64,000 bases of DNA, taken from positions 1 to 64,000 of the forward strand of contig JAFKFL010000018.1 of the NCBI GenBank assembly GCA_017308235.1, in the 5' to 3' direction. Origin of the DNA: Alphaproteobacteria bacterium (GTDB lineage: Bacteria > Pseudomonadota > Alphaproteobacteria > Reyranellales > Reyranellaceae). Each line of letters starts with the position of its first letter. Position 1 is the stretch's first letter. Shown in pieces: positions 47,247-56,359 of the stretch. The position numbers and the translations under genes were made by a program. The notes beneath the pieces were generated by a model. It did no database searches. It saw only the letters and a program-made list of their open reading frames with translations, and was not told the origin of the DNA.

Positions 47247-49175
47247 ATGGCCAAGGACACAACTCCCCTCGAGGAGTTCCGTCGCGTCACCGCCACGACC
47301 ATGCGGGCGATCTCCCGCAAGGAAGTGAACGTGTCGTTCGTTCCCGATGGTGGTTCGCTCCTGGGACCGGAAGCGCGCATCACGGTGCCTGCGCGCGACC
47401 TGCCGGTCGAGGATGTGAGCCGCGTCCGCGGCGAGGCCGATTCGATGGCGCTGAAACTGCGCCATCACGATCGCAAGATGCACCTGCGCCGCGTGCCCCG
47501 CGGCGAGACGGCTCGGGCGATTTTCGAGGCCGTCGAGCAGGTGCGCGTCGAGGCGCTGGGCGCGCGGCGCATGGCGGGCGTCGCCGACAATCTTTCAGCC
47601 CTGTGGCGCCAGCGCTCCGACCAGCGCGGCCATAGCCGTATCAAGACCAAGGATGACGCACCGATCGCAGACGTGATCGGCCTGATTGCGCGCGAGCAGC
47701 TCCTCGGTGCCGCCCCGCCCGAGTCGGCCAAAGCAATGGTCGATATGTGGCGTGCCGACGTCGAGTCCGCGGCCGGCCGCGATTTCCAGAAGCTCAAGGA
47801 CGCGCTTGCCAACCAGGACGCTTTTGCCCGAGCCGCGCGCCAGCTCATCCGCGACCTCAAGCTCGGCGACGAATCGGCCGACCTGCAGGACGAGGACCCC
47901 GAGGAGTCGCAGGACCAGGAGAACGCCGACGGCCAGTCCAACGAGACCGGCGACGACCAGAGCGATTCGAGCGAAAGCCAGGGCTACGGTGCCCAGGGTG
48001 AAGAGACTGAAGACGCCTCCGAACAGGAAGATGCTTCCGAGACCGTCGCCGACCAGGCCCAGACCGAGATGCAGATGGGCTCGGGCGACGAGGAGGAGCC
48101 GGGCCGCGCCGAACGTCCGTGGCTGCCGCCTGGCGCGCTCAGCAACGAGCCGCTCGGCCAGCAGTACCACGCCTATACGGCCAAGTTCGACGAGATCGTC
48201 GAAGCCGACCAGCTTTGCGACGCCGAGGAGCTCGGCCGACTGCGCAACCACCTCGACCAGCAGCTCTCGCACCTGCAGGGCGTGATCGGCAAATTAGCCA
48301 ACCGTCTGCAACGGCGGCTGCTGGCCCAGCAGAACCGCGCCTGGGAGTTCGATCTCGACGAAGGCATGCTCGATGCGGCGCGGCTTACGCGCATCATCAC
48401 CAACCCCATGCACTCGCTTTCCTACAAGCAGGAGAAGGACACGAACTTCCGCGACACCGTCGTGTCGCTGCTGATCGACAATTCCGGCTCGATGCGCGGT
48501 CGCCCGATCACCGTGGCGGCGATGAGCGCTGACATCCTTGCCCGTACGCTCGAACGTTGCGGCGTGAAAGTCGAGATCCTGGGCTTCACGACGCGCGCCT
48601 GGAAGGGTGGTCAAAGCCGCGAGCAATGGCTTGCCGCCGGCAAGCCTGCCAATCCCGGCCGCCTCAACGATTTGCGCCACATCATCTACAAGCCGGCCGA
48701 TGCACCGTGGCGACGCGCGCGCAAGAGCCTCGGCCTGATGCTGCGCGAAGGCATCCTCAAGGAGAACATCGACGGCGAGGCGCTCCTGTGGGCGCATAAC
48801 CGGCTGCTGCCGCGGTCGGAGGAACGGAAGATCATGATGGTGATCTCCGACGGCGCGCCGGTTGATGATTCGACCCTGTCGGTCAATCCTGGCAACTATC
48901 TCGAGCGCCATTTGCGCGACGTCATCGACTGGATCGAAACGCGATCCCCCGTCGAGCTGATCGCGATCGGCATCGGCCACGATGTCACGCGCTACTATCG
49001 CCGTGCCGTCACCATCGTCGACGCCGACCAGCTCGGTGGCACGATGATGGAGCAGCTCGCCGCCTTGTTCGACGAAGAGGACACCAAGGAAGTTCGCTCT
49101 GCCAAGACTGCTCGCGCCACTCACGCCCGTTCGGCGAAGCCCGGTGGCAAGCAGGGCGGCCGCCGCGCCGCCTGA
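47247..49175 (+). CDS. cobT: Cobaltochelatase subunit CobT
   Basis: This 642-residue partner of CobS has an N-terminal cobalt chelatase domain (about 1-215), a very acidic linker (about 215-290, rich in Glu, Asp, Gln and Ser), and a C-terminal von Willebrand A domain with the MIDAS motif [13 protein letters not shown] near residue 408-420. The tail ends with basic Lys/Arg/Gly residues. CobT is the MgChl D-like member of the chelatase ring. It is co-transcribed with cobS. The phytase-like gene starts 21 bp later in the same frame. Confidence 0.97.
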   Translation: MAKDTTPLEEFRRVTATTMRAISRKEVNVSFVPDGGSLLGPEARITVPARDLPVEDVSRVRGEADSMALKLRHHDRKMHLRRVPRGETARAIFEAVEQVRVEALGARRMAGVADNLSALWRQRSDQRGHSRIKTKDDAPIADVIGLIAREQLLGAAPPESAKAMVDMWRADVESAAGRDFQKLKDALANQDAFARAARQLIRDLKLGDESADLQDEDPEESQDQENADGQSNETGDDQSDSSESQGYGAQGEETEDASEQEDASETVADQAQTEMQMGSGDEEEPGRAERPWLPPGALSNEPLGQQYHAYTAKFDEIVEADQLCDAEELGRLRNHLDQQLSHLQGVIGKLANRLQRRLLAQQNRAWEFDLDEGMLDAARLTRIITNPMHSLSYKQEKDTNFRDTVVSLLIDNSGSMRGRPITVAAMSADILARTLERCGVKVEILGFTTRAWKGGQSREQWLAAGKPANPGRLNDLRHIIYKPADAPWRRARKSLGLMLREGILKENIDGEALLWAHNRLLPRSEERKIMMVISDGAPVDDSTLSVNPGNYLERHLRDVIDWIETRSPVELIAIGIGHDVTRYYRRAVTIVDADQLGGTMMEQLAALFDEEDTKEVRSAKTARATHARSAKPGGKQGGRRAA

Positions 49176-49196
49176 TCGTTTTCGAAAGGGCGTTCC

Positions 49197-50204
49197 CTGC
49201 GCCATCTCGTTCGCCCTTTCGTCTTCTTATGCCTGCTGGTCGCCGCCGCGTGCGTCGCTGCGACACCGACATCACCGGTCAATGGCCAGTCACAGCCGCT
49301 CGACATCCAGGCGCACAAGGAACCGTTCAGGCTCGACAATGCGACGACGCGCCAAGTCGGCCGCCTGATCTGGCGCGGCGGCCTCTCCCTCAAGGCTGAT
49401 TCGGCCAACTTCGGCGGCTGGTCCGATCTTTACGTGACGCCCGACGGGCGACGTCTTACCTCGATTTCCGATGAGGGTAGCTGGCTCACGGCGACTCTCG
49501 TCTACGACAGGGCCGGCGATCTCGTGGATCTTCGCGACGGCCGGATCGGGCCCCTGCACCATCTCGACGGCAAACCACTGGACGCCAAGGAATGGGCCGA
49601 TTCGGAGGGCATGGCGCGCCTGCCCGACGGATCATGGCTGGTCTCTTTCGAGCGGCATCATCGCATCTGGCACTACCCGACTCTCGACGGCGTTCCCGTC
49701 GCCATCGACCTGCCGAAGGATTTCCAGCGCCAACCCCGCAATGGCGGCGTCGAAACCCTGGCTGCCTTGGGCGACGGTCGCCTGATCGCGATCAGCGAGG
49801 AATACACGAGCCGCCCGGGCTTCAACGTTGGCTGGATCGGGACGCCAACAGGCGAAGGGCAATACGCCTGGAGCCACTTCGAGTACGCGACCATTCCAGA
49901 TTTCCATCCGACGTCGATTGCCCAGCTTCCGGACGGTTCCTTTGCCCTGCTCGAACGCGCCTATGACGTGGTGCGCGGCGTACGGGTTCGGGTCATGCAT
50001 TTTGACGCGAGCCAGCTTCGGCCCGGCGGCATTGTCCACGCCGAAGAGCTTGCTTTCCTAGTCACCCCGTACGAGGTCGACAATCTGGAGGGAATTGCAG
50101 CGGCCAAAGGACCGAAGGGCGAGACCCTGCTTTGGCTGATCTCGGACGACAACTTCAATCCACTGCAGCGCAACTTGCTGCTGATGTTCGAGCTGGCCAA
50201 ATAA
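49197..50204 (+). CDS. Esterase-like activity of phytase family lipoprotein, CTG start proposed
   Basis: A phytase-like beta-propeller (pfam13449 type) with GGWSDLYVTPDGRRLTSISD, GSFALLERAYDVVRGVRVRV and DNLEGIAAAKGPKGETLLWL. Taking the GTG at 49434 as start would cut the propeller. The frame is open from the cobT stop and contains a complete lipoprotein signal, RHLVRPFVFLCLLVAAAC, starting at CTG 49197 with AAAGGG seven nt upstream; no ATG, GTG or TTG is available before 49434. I therefore propose CTG as initiation codon (335 residues). A sequencing indel or a remote start is the alternative. Location: membrane-anchored periplasmic. A strong terminator follows. Confidence 0.75.
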   Translation: MRHLVRPFVFLCLLVAAACVAATPTSPVNGQSQPLDIQAHKEPFRLDNATTRQVGRLIWRGGLSLKADSANFGGWSDLYVTPDGRRLTSISDEGSWLTATLVYDRAGDLVDLRDGRIGPLHHLDGKPLDAKEWADSEGMARLPDGSWLVSFERHHRIWHYPTLDGVPVAIDLPKDFQRQPRNGGVETLAALGDGRLIAISEEYTSRPGFNVGWIGTPTGEGQYAWSHFEYATIPDFHPTSIAQLPDGSFALLERAYDVVRGVRVRVMHFDASQLRPGGIVHAEELAFLVTPYEVDNLEGIAAAKGPKGETLLWLISDDNFNPLQRNLLLMFELAK

Positions 50205-50228
50205 AAAGGCCGCTTACGCTGCCTTTTT
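50203..50228. terminator. Bidirectional terminator between phytase-like gene and rpmB
   Basis: AAAAAGGC (50203-50210) pairs with GCCTTTTT (50221-50228) around a 10-nt loop, with T-runs on both strands. It overlaps the stop codon of the phytase-like gene and the last codons and stop of rpmB, serving both convergent genes. Confidence 0.85.
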
Positions 50229-50519
50229 TGCATCCTTCTTGGCTTTGGCCGAAGCGACCCGGCGCTTCAGGCCGAGCATCTCGGGGCTGAGCTTGCTGTC
50301 GTTGGTGCCCAACAGGTAGGCGTCGATGCCGCCATTGTGCTCGATGGTCTTGATGCCGCGCGGCGTCAGCCGCAGGCGAACGCTGTGACCCAGCGCATCG
50401 GACAGGACCGACGCGACCTGCAGGTTGGACATGAACCGACGCCTGGTCTTGTTATTGGCGTGGCTCACATTATTGCCGTACTGCACGGACTTGCCCGACA
50501 GGGCGCAACGACGAGGCAT
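50214..50519 (-). CDS. rpmB: 50S ribosomal protein L28
   Basis: This 101-residue ribosomal protein of the large subunit begins at ATG 50519 with MPRRCALSGKSVQYGNNVSH. The zinc-ribbon Cys pair is reduced to a single Cys (RRCALSGK), as in many proteobacterial L28 proteins. The tail is Lys/Ala-rich. It is on the minus strand downstream of ycgN, with its own promoter and a hairpin in the leader. The frame upstream of the ATG is only a shadow of ycgN. Confidence 0.98.
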   Translation of the reverse strand: MPRRCALSGKSVQYGNNVSHANNKTRRRFMSNLQVASVLSDALGHSVRLRLTPRGIKTIEHNGGIDAYLLGTNDSKLSPEMLGLKRRVASAKAKKDAKKAA

Positions 50520-50532
50520 GGCGATTTCCGCT

Positions 50533-50560
50533 AAAAAAACGATCCCGCCAACGGGCGGGA
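50533..50560 (-). terminator. Intrinsic terminator-shaped hairpin in the rpmB leader
   Basis: On the minus strand TCCCGCC (50560-50554) and GGCGGGA (50549-50543) form a perfect 7-bp stem with a 4-nt loop, then TCG and seven T (50539-50533). It is a complete Rho-independent terminator for ycgN, but it lies between the rpmB promoter candidate and the rpmB ATG, 13 nt from the latter. Confidence 0.8.
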
Positions 50561-50568
50561 CGGCGGAC

Positions 50569-50597
50569 TTTCTAAGGTCCCGGCCGGGGGTCGTCAA
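50569..50597 (-). promoter_or_regulatory. Sigma-70 type promoter for rpmB
   Basis: Minus strand TTGACG (50597-50592), 17 bp, TAGAAA (50574-50569). The -35 overlaps the ycgN stop codon. Five of six and four of six consensus bases match, with ideal spacing. The predicted start lies near 50562, next to the leader hairpin. Confidence 0.5.
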
Positions 50598-51076
50598 GCG
50601 AACCAATCCACGACCCTTTCGCTGATATCCTCGACCTGATCCTCGGGGATCACCCGGCCCCGGGCCGAGATTCCCGCCTGGTGCACGGTTTCCGGGTCGC
50701 CCGAGACCAGGGGATGCCACCAGTACAGGTCCTGCTTGAAATGGACCAGCCGGTAGGCGCAGGTCTTGGGCAACCAGTCCATCTTGGCTACCACCGCTGG
50801 GGTTAGTTGGATGCAGTCCGGCACGATTTTCTTGCGGTTCTTGTAGTCCCGGCAGCGCGCCGTCTTGGGGTCCAGGAGCTTGCAGCAGGTATCCGTCTGG
50901 GCAAGCTCGCCCGTGCCCTCGTATTCGAGCTTGTTGACGCAGCACATGCCGCAACCGTCGCACAGTGACTCCCATTCCGACTTCGTCATCTGGGCGAGCG
51001 TCTTGCGCTTCCAGAACGGCGGTTCGGTCTTGGCGGCGGCACGGCGGGCCTGCCTGACGAAGGATTTAGCGGCCAT
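50594..51076 (-). CDS. YcgN family cysteine cluster protein
   Basis: This 160-residue protein of the UPF0260/YcgN type has a Cys-rich cluster [15 protein letters not shown] (about 39-53), [18 protein letters not shown] and PDCIQLTP. Such a set of cysteines is proposed to bind zinc or an iron-sulfur cluster, and biochemical function is undefined. The head [20 protein letters not shown] is family-typical. The start overlaps the meaB stop by 11 bp, so the two genes are coupled. Confidence 0.93.
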   Translation of the reverse strand: MAAKSFVRQARRAAAKTEPPFWKRKTLAQMTKSEWESLCDGCGMCCVNKLEYEGTGELAQTDTCCKLLDPKTARCRDYKNRKKIVPDCIQLTPAVVAKMDWLPKTCAYRLVHFKQDLYWWHPLVSGDPETVHQAGISARGRVIPEDQVEDISERVVDWFA

Positions 51077-52064
51077 GAAAGGCTTCTAGCATACGGCGGG
51101 CAGCTGCGGCGGGGGTCAAACGACCGCTTTCCACATCTCGCTCCAGTGCAGACACCAGGCGCTTCACCTCCGGATGCTTGCGCAGCTCGGCCAAGAGAGT
51201 CTCACCCACCTCGTTCCACATCCAGGCCCGCGCCTGCTCGGCCCGGCGGCGGGCAATGCCTTGCGTACCAACCGCCCGGTTGAAACGTTCGATGATGGTC
51301 CATAGTTCGGCCACGCCCTCGCCGGTATGGGCCGAGCAGGTCGTGACCTCCGGAACCCATCCCGCCGTCGGGGACCGCAACATGCGCAGCGCATGCTTGT
51401 AGTCGGCGGCAGAACGCCGGGCAGTCGCCTTCAGGTCGCCATCGGCCTTGTTGACCACGATCAGGTCGGCAAGCTCGATCACGCCGCGCTTGATCCCCTG
51501 CAGGTCGTCGCCGCCGGCCGGCAGCAGCAGCACGATGAACATGTCGACCATGTCGGCGACTGCGGTCTCCGACTGTCCGACGCCCACGGTCTCGACGATC
51601 ACCGTGTCGAAGCCTGCCGCCTCGACAAGCAGCATCGTCTCGCGCGTACGTCGCGCCACGCCGCCCAAGGTCGTTCCGGCTGGCGACGGCCGGATGAAAG
51701 CGGTGGTCCTGCGCGACAACTCCTCCATGCGGGTCTTGTCGCCCAGGATCGAGCCGCCACCGCGCTTGGACGAGGGATCGATCGCCAGGACGGCAAGCGA
51801 CCGGCCCTGCTCCAGCAGAGAAAGGCCGAAGCGTTCGATCAGGGTCGATTTGCCGACACCGGGCACGCCCGTTATGCCGAGTCGCACCGACTTGCCGGCA
51901 TGCGGCAACAGGGCCGCCAAAAGCGCATCGGCACGCTCGCGATGGTCAGGCCGTGTCGATTCGACCAGCGTGATCGCCTGTGCGAGCGCACGCCGATCGC
52001 CCTTCAGGAGCGGCTCGAGCAGGCGATCTGGAGGCAGATCGGATTTGGCCACTGACGAACTCAT
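51066..52064 (-). CDS. meaB: Methylmalonyl-CoA mutase-associated GTPase MeaB
   Basis: This G3E-type GTPase (ArgK/MeaB, 332 residues) gates cobalamin loading and protects methylmalonyl-CoA mutase from inactivation. P-loop [18 protein letters not shown] near residue 60, the GTPase motif [20 protein letters not shown], and NKADG (guanine specificity) are present, with a C-terminal dimerisation arm. The mutase gene itself lies at 57203-59359, separated by the Atm1 and MFS genes, so the functional pair shares a region but not a direct operon. Confidence 0.95.
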   Translation of the reverse strand: MSSSVAKSDLPPDRLLEPLLKGDRRALAQAITLVESTRPDHRERADALLAALLPHAGKSVRLGITGVPGVGKSTLIERFGLSLLEQGRSLAVLAIDPSSKRGGGSILGDKTRMEELSRRTTAFIRPSPAGTTLGGVARRTRETMLLVEAAGFDTVIVETVGVGQSETAVADMVDMFIVLLLPAGGDDLQGIKRGVIELADLIVVNKADGDLKATARRSAADYKHALRMLRSPTAGWVPEVTTCSAHTGEGVAELWTIIERFNRAVGTQGIARRRAEQARAWMWNEVGETLLAELRKHPEVKRLVSALERDVESGRLTPAAAARRMLEAFHGR

Positions 52065-52079
52065 CCTTAGCCAGACTTA

Positions 52080-53234
52080 TCAGCCGTGCCGACGCAAGGC
52101 CAGCAAGGCACCCATGCCTGCAATCAGATAGAAGATGGCAATTGATGGACCGAAACCCACCTCACCCATCGCATCCATCGATGCGCCCGTAATCGGCCGG
52201 CCGATCAGCCCGCCGATCGTGTAGCAAATCGTGAAGGCGGCATTGGCTGCCGCGATATCACCGCCCGTGAAACGTTGGCCGAGCAGCGCCAGCCCGACGG
52301 TATAGATGCCGAAGGAAATGCCGCCCCAAAAGAGAAGCAAGGCGAGAATGCCGGTGCTGTGCAGATCGATCGCTGGCAAGAGGGCTGTCATGGTGGCACT
52401 GAAGAGTGCGCAGGCGGCCAGCACCTTCCGGCGATCCCAGTGATCAGCCGCCCAGCCGATCGGCCATTGCAAGGCAAGATTGCCAATCACAAAGGCCGAA
52501 AGCCACATGGCGCCGGTCTCCGGCGGCACCCCCGAGGCCACAGCATAAACTGGCAGGAAACTGAAGGCCGCCTGCTCTCCCAATCCGCAAGCGAATGCCG
52601 CGAGCATTGCTACCGGTGCCAGCACCAACACACGCAGGAAGCCACCCGCCGCACCTTCCTCGATGACAGGCGCGGTACGCCAGCTTGGCAGCAATGGCAA
52701 AGCGATCAGGAGCGTGAGTGCGGCTGTCGCCAGAAACGGGCGCGGCCCATAGACACCCACAACCTGAAGGATCAGGGGCCCAACAGCCAGCCCCAACGCC
52801 ACAAGAGTAGAGTAGACCGCGACGGCGCGGCCGCGACGGCCTTCATCGACAACGAGGTTGATCCAGATCTCGCTCACTACCCACGGTATACCGCCGGAAA
52901 CGCCTGACAGCAGACTGAGCGCCATCCAGAGGACCGTGCCCTCGGTATAGGCAAAGGCGACCGCAATCGCCGCCGTTACCAACAACGACAGACAAATGAG
53001 GGGGATCGTCCCGATTCGGGACGCAGCCCAGGGGATGCGGTGTGCGGTTGAAATCATGCCGACGCCCCAAGCGGCACTCACAAGCCCGATCGTCAAATTG
53101 TCGACACCACGCCGCTCGAGGGCCAGCGGCACCAACGGCATGGCAGCGCCGACCTGCACACCGAAAGCCAGACACGCGACGTATACGGGCAGCAAGGCGC
53201 GCCAGGGCGCGACAACGACACTGCTATTCGACAT
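52080..53234 (-). CDS. MFS transporter (tandem paralogue 1)
   Basis: A 384-residue major facilitator with about 12 helices. Conserved marks include MPLVPLALERRGVDNLTIGL, WVVSEIWINLVVDEGRRGRA (loop between helices 4 and 5), AFSFLPVYAVASGV, and QWPIGWAADHWDRRK (the A-like motif of the second half). It shares these with its upstream neighbour, so the pair arose by duplication. Its start overlaps that gene's stop by 11 bp. The group resembles YfcJ/UMF1-like or putative exporters. The substrate is unknown. It is 15 bp upstream of meaB. Confidence 0.9.
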   Translation of the reverse strand: MSNSSVVVAPWRALLPVYVACLAFGVQVGAAMPLVPLALERRGVDNLTIGLVSAAWGVGMISTAHRIPWAASRIGTIPLICLSLLVTAAIAVAFAYTEGTVLWMALSLLSGVSGGIPWVVSEIWINLVVDEGRRGRAVAVYSTLVALGLAVGPLILQVVGVYGPRPFLATAALTLLIALPLLPSWRTAPVIEEGAAGGFLRVLVLAPVAMLAAFACGLGEQAAFSFLPVYAVASGVPPETGAMWLSAFVIGNLALQWPIGWAADHWDRRKVLAACALFSATMTALLPAIDLHSTGILALLLFWGGISFGIYTVGLALLGQRFTGGDIAAANAAFTICYTIGGLIGRPITGASMDAMGEVGFGPSIAIFYLIAGMGALLALRRHG

Positions 53235-54375
53235 ACCGATTGCTCTTCAATCCGCGACGCAACGCCACCAGAGCGCTGATGCCAGCCACGACATAGAAGA
53301 AGGCCAGTGTCCAGCCAAGGCCGGCTTCGCCCAGCAGATCCATGGCCGTGCCGGTGAGCGGCTGGCCGATCAGGCCACCACCGATATAGAGCATTGAGAA
53401 GACGGTGTTGGCACGGGCAATGTCACCGTGCTGGAAACGCTGCCCCAGCAGGGCCAGGCCCAACGGATAGATGCCGAAGGAAATACCACCCCACAGGAGC
53501 ACGATGACGAGGACCGCCGGCGACTGCGCCGGCACGAGCGGCAGCAGCAAGACGAGAGCGGCGCTCGCAAGCGTCGCGCCGACCAGCACAACACGGCGAT
53601 CGATCCGGTCGGCCAACCATCCCACCGGCCATTGCAACACAAGATTGCCGATCACGAATACGGAAAGCCACAGGGCGCCGGTCTTCGGCGCCACGCCGGA
53701 GCCCACCGCATAAACTGGAAGGAAGCTGAAGGCCACCTGCTCGCCGACGCCGCTCGAGAAGGCGGCGAGCATGGCAAGAGGTGCGGCAAGGACGACAGCG
53801 GCAAAACCGCTTCCCGGTTCCGGCCCGATCGGCGGTGCGGTCTTCCAGTGGGGCAGGAGCGGCACAGCGATCAGCAGCGCGATCGCAGCGCAGGTCAGGA
53901 ACGGGAGCGGCCCGTAGACGCCTACGACCTGCAGGACGAGCGGTCCCAGCGCCATGCCGCCTGCGATCAGGATGGCATAGATCGCCATCGCCCGACTGCG
54001 GCGGCGCTCGTCGACAACGATATTGATCCAGATTTCGCTCAAGACCCAGGGCACGCCGTCGACCGCGCCGTGCGTAAGGTTCAGCAGGAACCAGATCTTG
54101 GGATCACTGGTGAGCGTATAGGCCACCGAGACCGCCGCGCCCACAACGACAGCGCTCACGATCAGAGGAACCGTACCGAAGCGCGCAGCGAGATGTGGGA
54201 TGCGCGGTGCGGTTAGGATCATGCCAACGCCCCAGGCCGCGGCAATGATCCCAATCACCGCCTTGTCGACCCCCTGCCGCTCCAAAGCGAGCGGCACGAG
54301 CGGCCAGGACGTGCCGGCTAGCAAGCCGGCCGCAGCACAGGCCGCGAGAATCGGCACCAATGGCCGACGCAGCAT
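53224..54375 (-). CDS. MFS transporter (tandem paralogue 2)
   Basis: This product has 383 residues from ATG 54375 (MLRRPLVPILAACAAAGLLA); open frame upstream is a shadow of the ABC gene. Nearly every motif of its neighbour recurs: WPLVPLALERQGVDKAVIGI, WVLSEIWINIVVDERRRSRA, AFSFLPVYAVGSGVAPKTGA, LQWPVGWLADRIDRRV. About 12 helices. It starts 4 bp after the Atm1-type gene stop, so the three look co-transcribed. Two copies may form a heterodimer or have diverged in substrate. The sequence does not tell which. Confidence 0.9.
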   Translation of the reverse strand: MLRRPLVPILAACAAAGLLAGTSWPLVPLALERQGVDKAVIGIIAAAWGVGMILTAPRIPHLAARFGTVPLIVSAVVVGAAVSVAYTLTSDPKIWFLLNLTHGAVDGVPWVLSEIWINIVVDERRRSRAMAIYAILIAGGMALGPLVLQVVGVYGPLPFLTCAAIALLIAVPLLPHWKTAPPIGPEPGSGFAAVVLAAPLAMLAAFSSGVGEQVAFSFLPVYAVGSGVAPKTGALWLSVFVIGNLVLQWPVGWLADRIDRRVVLVGATLASAALVLLLPLVPAQSPAVLVIVLLWGGISFGIYPLGLALLGQRFQHGDIARANTVFSMLYIGGGLIGQPLTGTAMDLLGEAGLGWTLAFFYVVAGISALVALRRGLKSNRYVE

Positions 54376-54379
54376 GCCG

Positions 54380-56260
54380 CTATTCGGCGACAGGCAGGTG
54401 TCCTTCCGCACGGAAGGATGGCAGCTCCTCGACTTCAGCGTCGATCTTGCGCTCGGCTTCGGCAGCGGCTTCCTGTTGGCGCCGCCACATGTCGGCGTAG
54501 AGGCCGTTACGAGCCAACAGCTCGCCATGGCGACCTCGTTCTGCGACACGGCCGCGATCGAGCACGACGATCTCGTCGGCATGGATGATGGTCGAGAGGC
54601 GATGCGCGATCACCAGTGTCGTGCGACCGCGACTCACTTCCTCTAGCGAACGCTGGATTTCCTGCTCGGTGCGGGTATCGAGCGCGCTGGTCGCTTCGTC
54701 GAACAGCAGGATGCGCGGGTTCTTGAGGATGGTGCGGGCGATCGCCACGCGTTGCTTCTCGCCACCGGAAAGCTTCAACCCGCGCTCGCCGACCGTTGAG
54801 TCGTACTTCTGCGGCAGGGCCATGATGAAGTCGTGGATGCGCGCGAGCTTGGCTGCCTGCTCCACCTCTTCCCGGGTCGCACCCGGCCGCCCGTAGGCGA
54901 TATTGTAATAGATCGTGTCATTGAACAGCACGGTGTCCTGCGGCACGACGCCGATCGCCGCGCGCAAGCTGGCTTGTTGGACGTCGCGAATATCCTGGCC
55001 GTCGATCAGGACATGTCCTGCCGCCACATCGTAGAAACGGAACAAGATGCGCGACACTGTAGATTTGCCCGCGCCACTGGATCCCACGATGGCGACCGTG
55101 TCACCCGGTGCGACATGGAAATTCACGTCATGCAGGATCGGCCGCGCCTTCTCATAGTGGAAGTCGACATGATCGAACACGATCTCGCCACCCCCCACTT
55201 TGAGTGCCGGTGCATTGGGCCGATCGGCGATCTCCGGCGGCACGTTGAGCAGGCCGAACATCTTCTCCATGTTCACAAGCGCGGCCCGGATTTCGCGATA
55301 GGCGAAGCCCAGCATGTTGAGCGGTGCATAAAGCTGAAGCAGGAAAGCATTCACCGCCACAAAATCGCCGATCGTCATGGTGTGGTCGACGACGCCGTTG
55401 CCTGCCATCACCATCACGATGGCCAGGCCGACCGCGATGATGGCGCCCTGGCCGATATTGAGCAGCGAAAGCGTGCGGCTCGAGCGGATCGCCGCTGTCT
55501 CGTAGCGGCGCCGGCCGACATCGTAGCGCCGAGCCTCGTGCAGCTCGTTGCCGAAATACTTCACCGTCTCGTAGTTGAGCAGGCTGTCGATCGCCTTGGC
55601 GTTGGCCTCGGTGTCGGCATCGTTCATGCGCCGCACGAATTGGATGCGCCATTCCGAGAGCATGACCGTGAAGGCGATGTAACCCGCGATCACGCCCAGG
55701 GTCACCACGGTGAAGCGCCAATCGTACAGGCGCCACAGGATCGCGCCCACCATCAAGATTTCGAGCAGCGTCGGCAGGATATTGAAGGTCGTGAAGCGGA
55801 TCAGGAATTCCATGCCCTGCGTGCCGCGTTCGATGACGCGGCTCAGCCCGCCGGTCTGGCGCTCGAGGTGGTAGCGCAGCGACAGGCCATGGAGATGACC
55901 GAACACCTGCAGAGCGAGATTGCGGATTGCACGTTGACCGACCGGCGCGAAAACCGCGTCGCGAACCTCACCAAAGGCCTGTGCCAGCACCCGTGCCAGT
56001 CCGTAGGCCAGGATCAGCGCGACCGGAACCGCCATCGCCTTCGCCTCGGACGTGCCAAAGGCATCGATGACGTGCTTATACAGAATGGGAACATAGACGT
56101 TGGCGACTTTGGCCAGGACGAGGAGCGTCAGAGCGACTGCGACACGCGTGCGCAATCCCCATTCGCCCTTTGGCCACAAATGACGGCCCAATATGGCCAG
56201 CACCGCCCATGACCGGCCAAGGCCGATGGAGGGAGGACGATCGTTGTCACGGGGCGACAT
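54380..56260 (-). CDS. ABC exporter of the Atm1 heavy-metal/glutathione type
   Basis: This 626-residue half-transporter starts at ATG 56260 (MSPRDNDRPPSIGLG); upstream open frame is unrelated. It has six membrane helices in a transmembrane domain (about 45-340, with SLRYHLERQTGGLSRVIERG and YGFA-type LNMLGFAYREIRAAL), followed by an ATPase with Walker A VGSSGAGKSTVSRIL (about 415), signature LSGGEKQR and Walker B RILLFDEATSALD. These features match the ATM1/HMT1 branch, which exports glutathione-bound sulfur species or metal conjugates. It works as a homodimer in the inner membrane and is first in the run with the two MFS genes. Confidence 0.92.
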   Translation of the reverse strand: MSPRDNDRPPSIGLGRSWAVLAILGRHLWPKGEWGLRTRVAVALTLLVLAKVANVYVPILYKHVIDAFGTSEAKAMAVPVALILAYGLARVLAQAFGEVRDAVFAPVGQRAIRNLALQVFGHLHGLSLRYHLERQTGGLSRVIERGTQGMEFLIRFTTFNILPTLLEILMVGAILWRLYDWRFTVVTLGVIAGYIAFTVMLSEWRIQFVRRMNDADTEANAKAIDSLLNYETVKYFGNELHEARRYDVGRRRYETAAIRSSRTLSLLNIGQGAIIAVGLAIVMVMAGNGVVDHTMTIGDFVAVNAFLLQLYAPLNMLGFAYREIRAALVNMEKMFGLLNVPPEIADRPNAPALKVGGGEIVFDHVDFHYEKARPILHDVNFHVAPGDTVAIVGSSGAGKSTVSRILFRFYDVAAGHVLIDGQDIRDVQQASLRAAIGVVPQDTVLFNDTIYYNIAYGRPGATREEVEQAAKLARIHDFIMALPQKYDSTVGERGLKLSGGEKQRVAIARTILKNPRILLFDEATSALDTRTEQEIQRSLEEVSRGRTTLVIAHRLSTIIHADEIVVLDRGRVAERGRHGELLARNGLYADMWRRQQEAAAEAERKIDAEVEELPSFRAEGHLPVAE

Positions 56261-56359
56261 GGATGGAAGGGTGCGGGCTCGCAGGCTCGGTGGCAGAGGG
56301 TATGGGCCTTCTATCGTGCCGGCGACACCGGGGTAAGCCCTTGGATGGAGCGCAATTTC

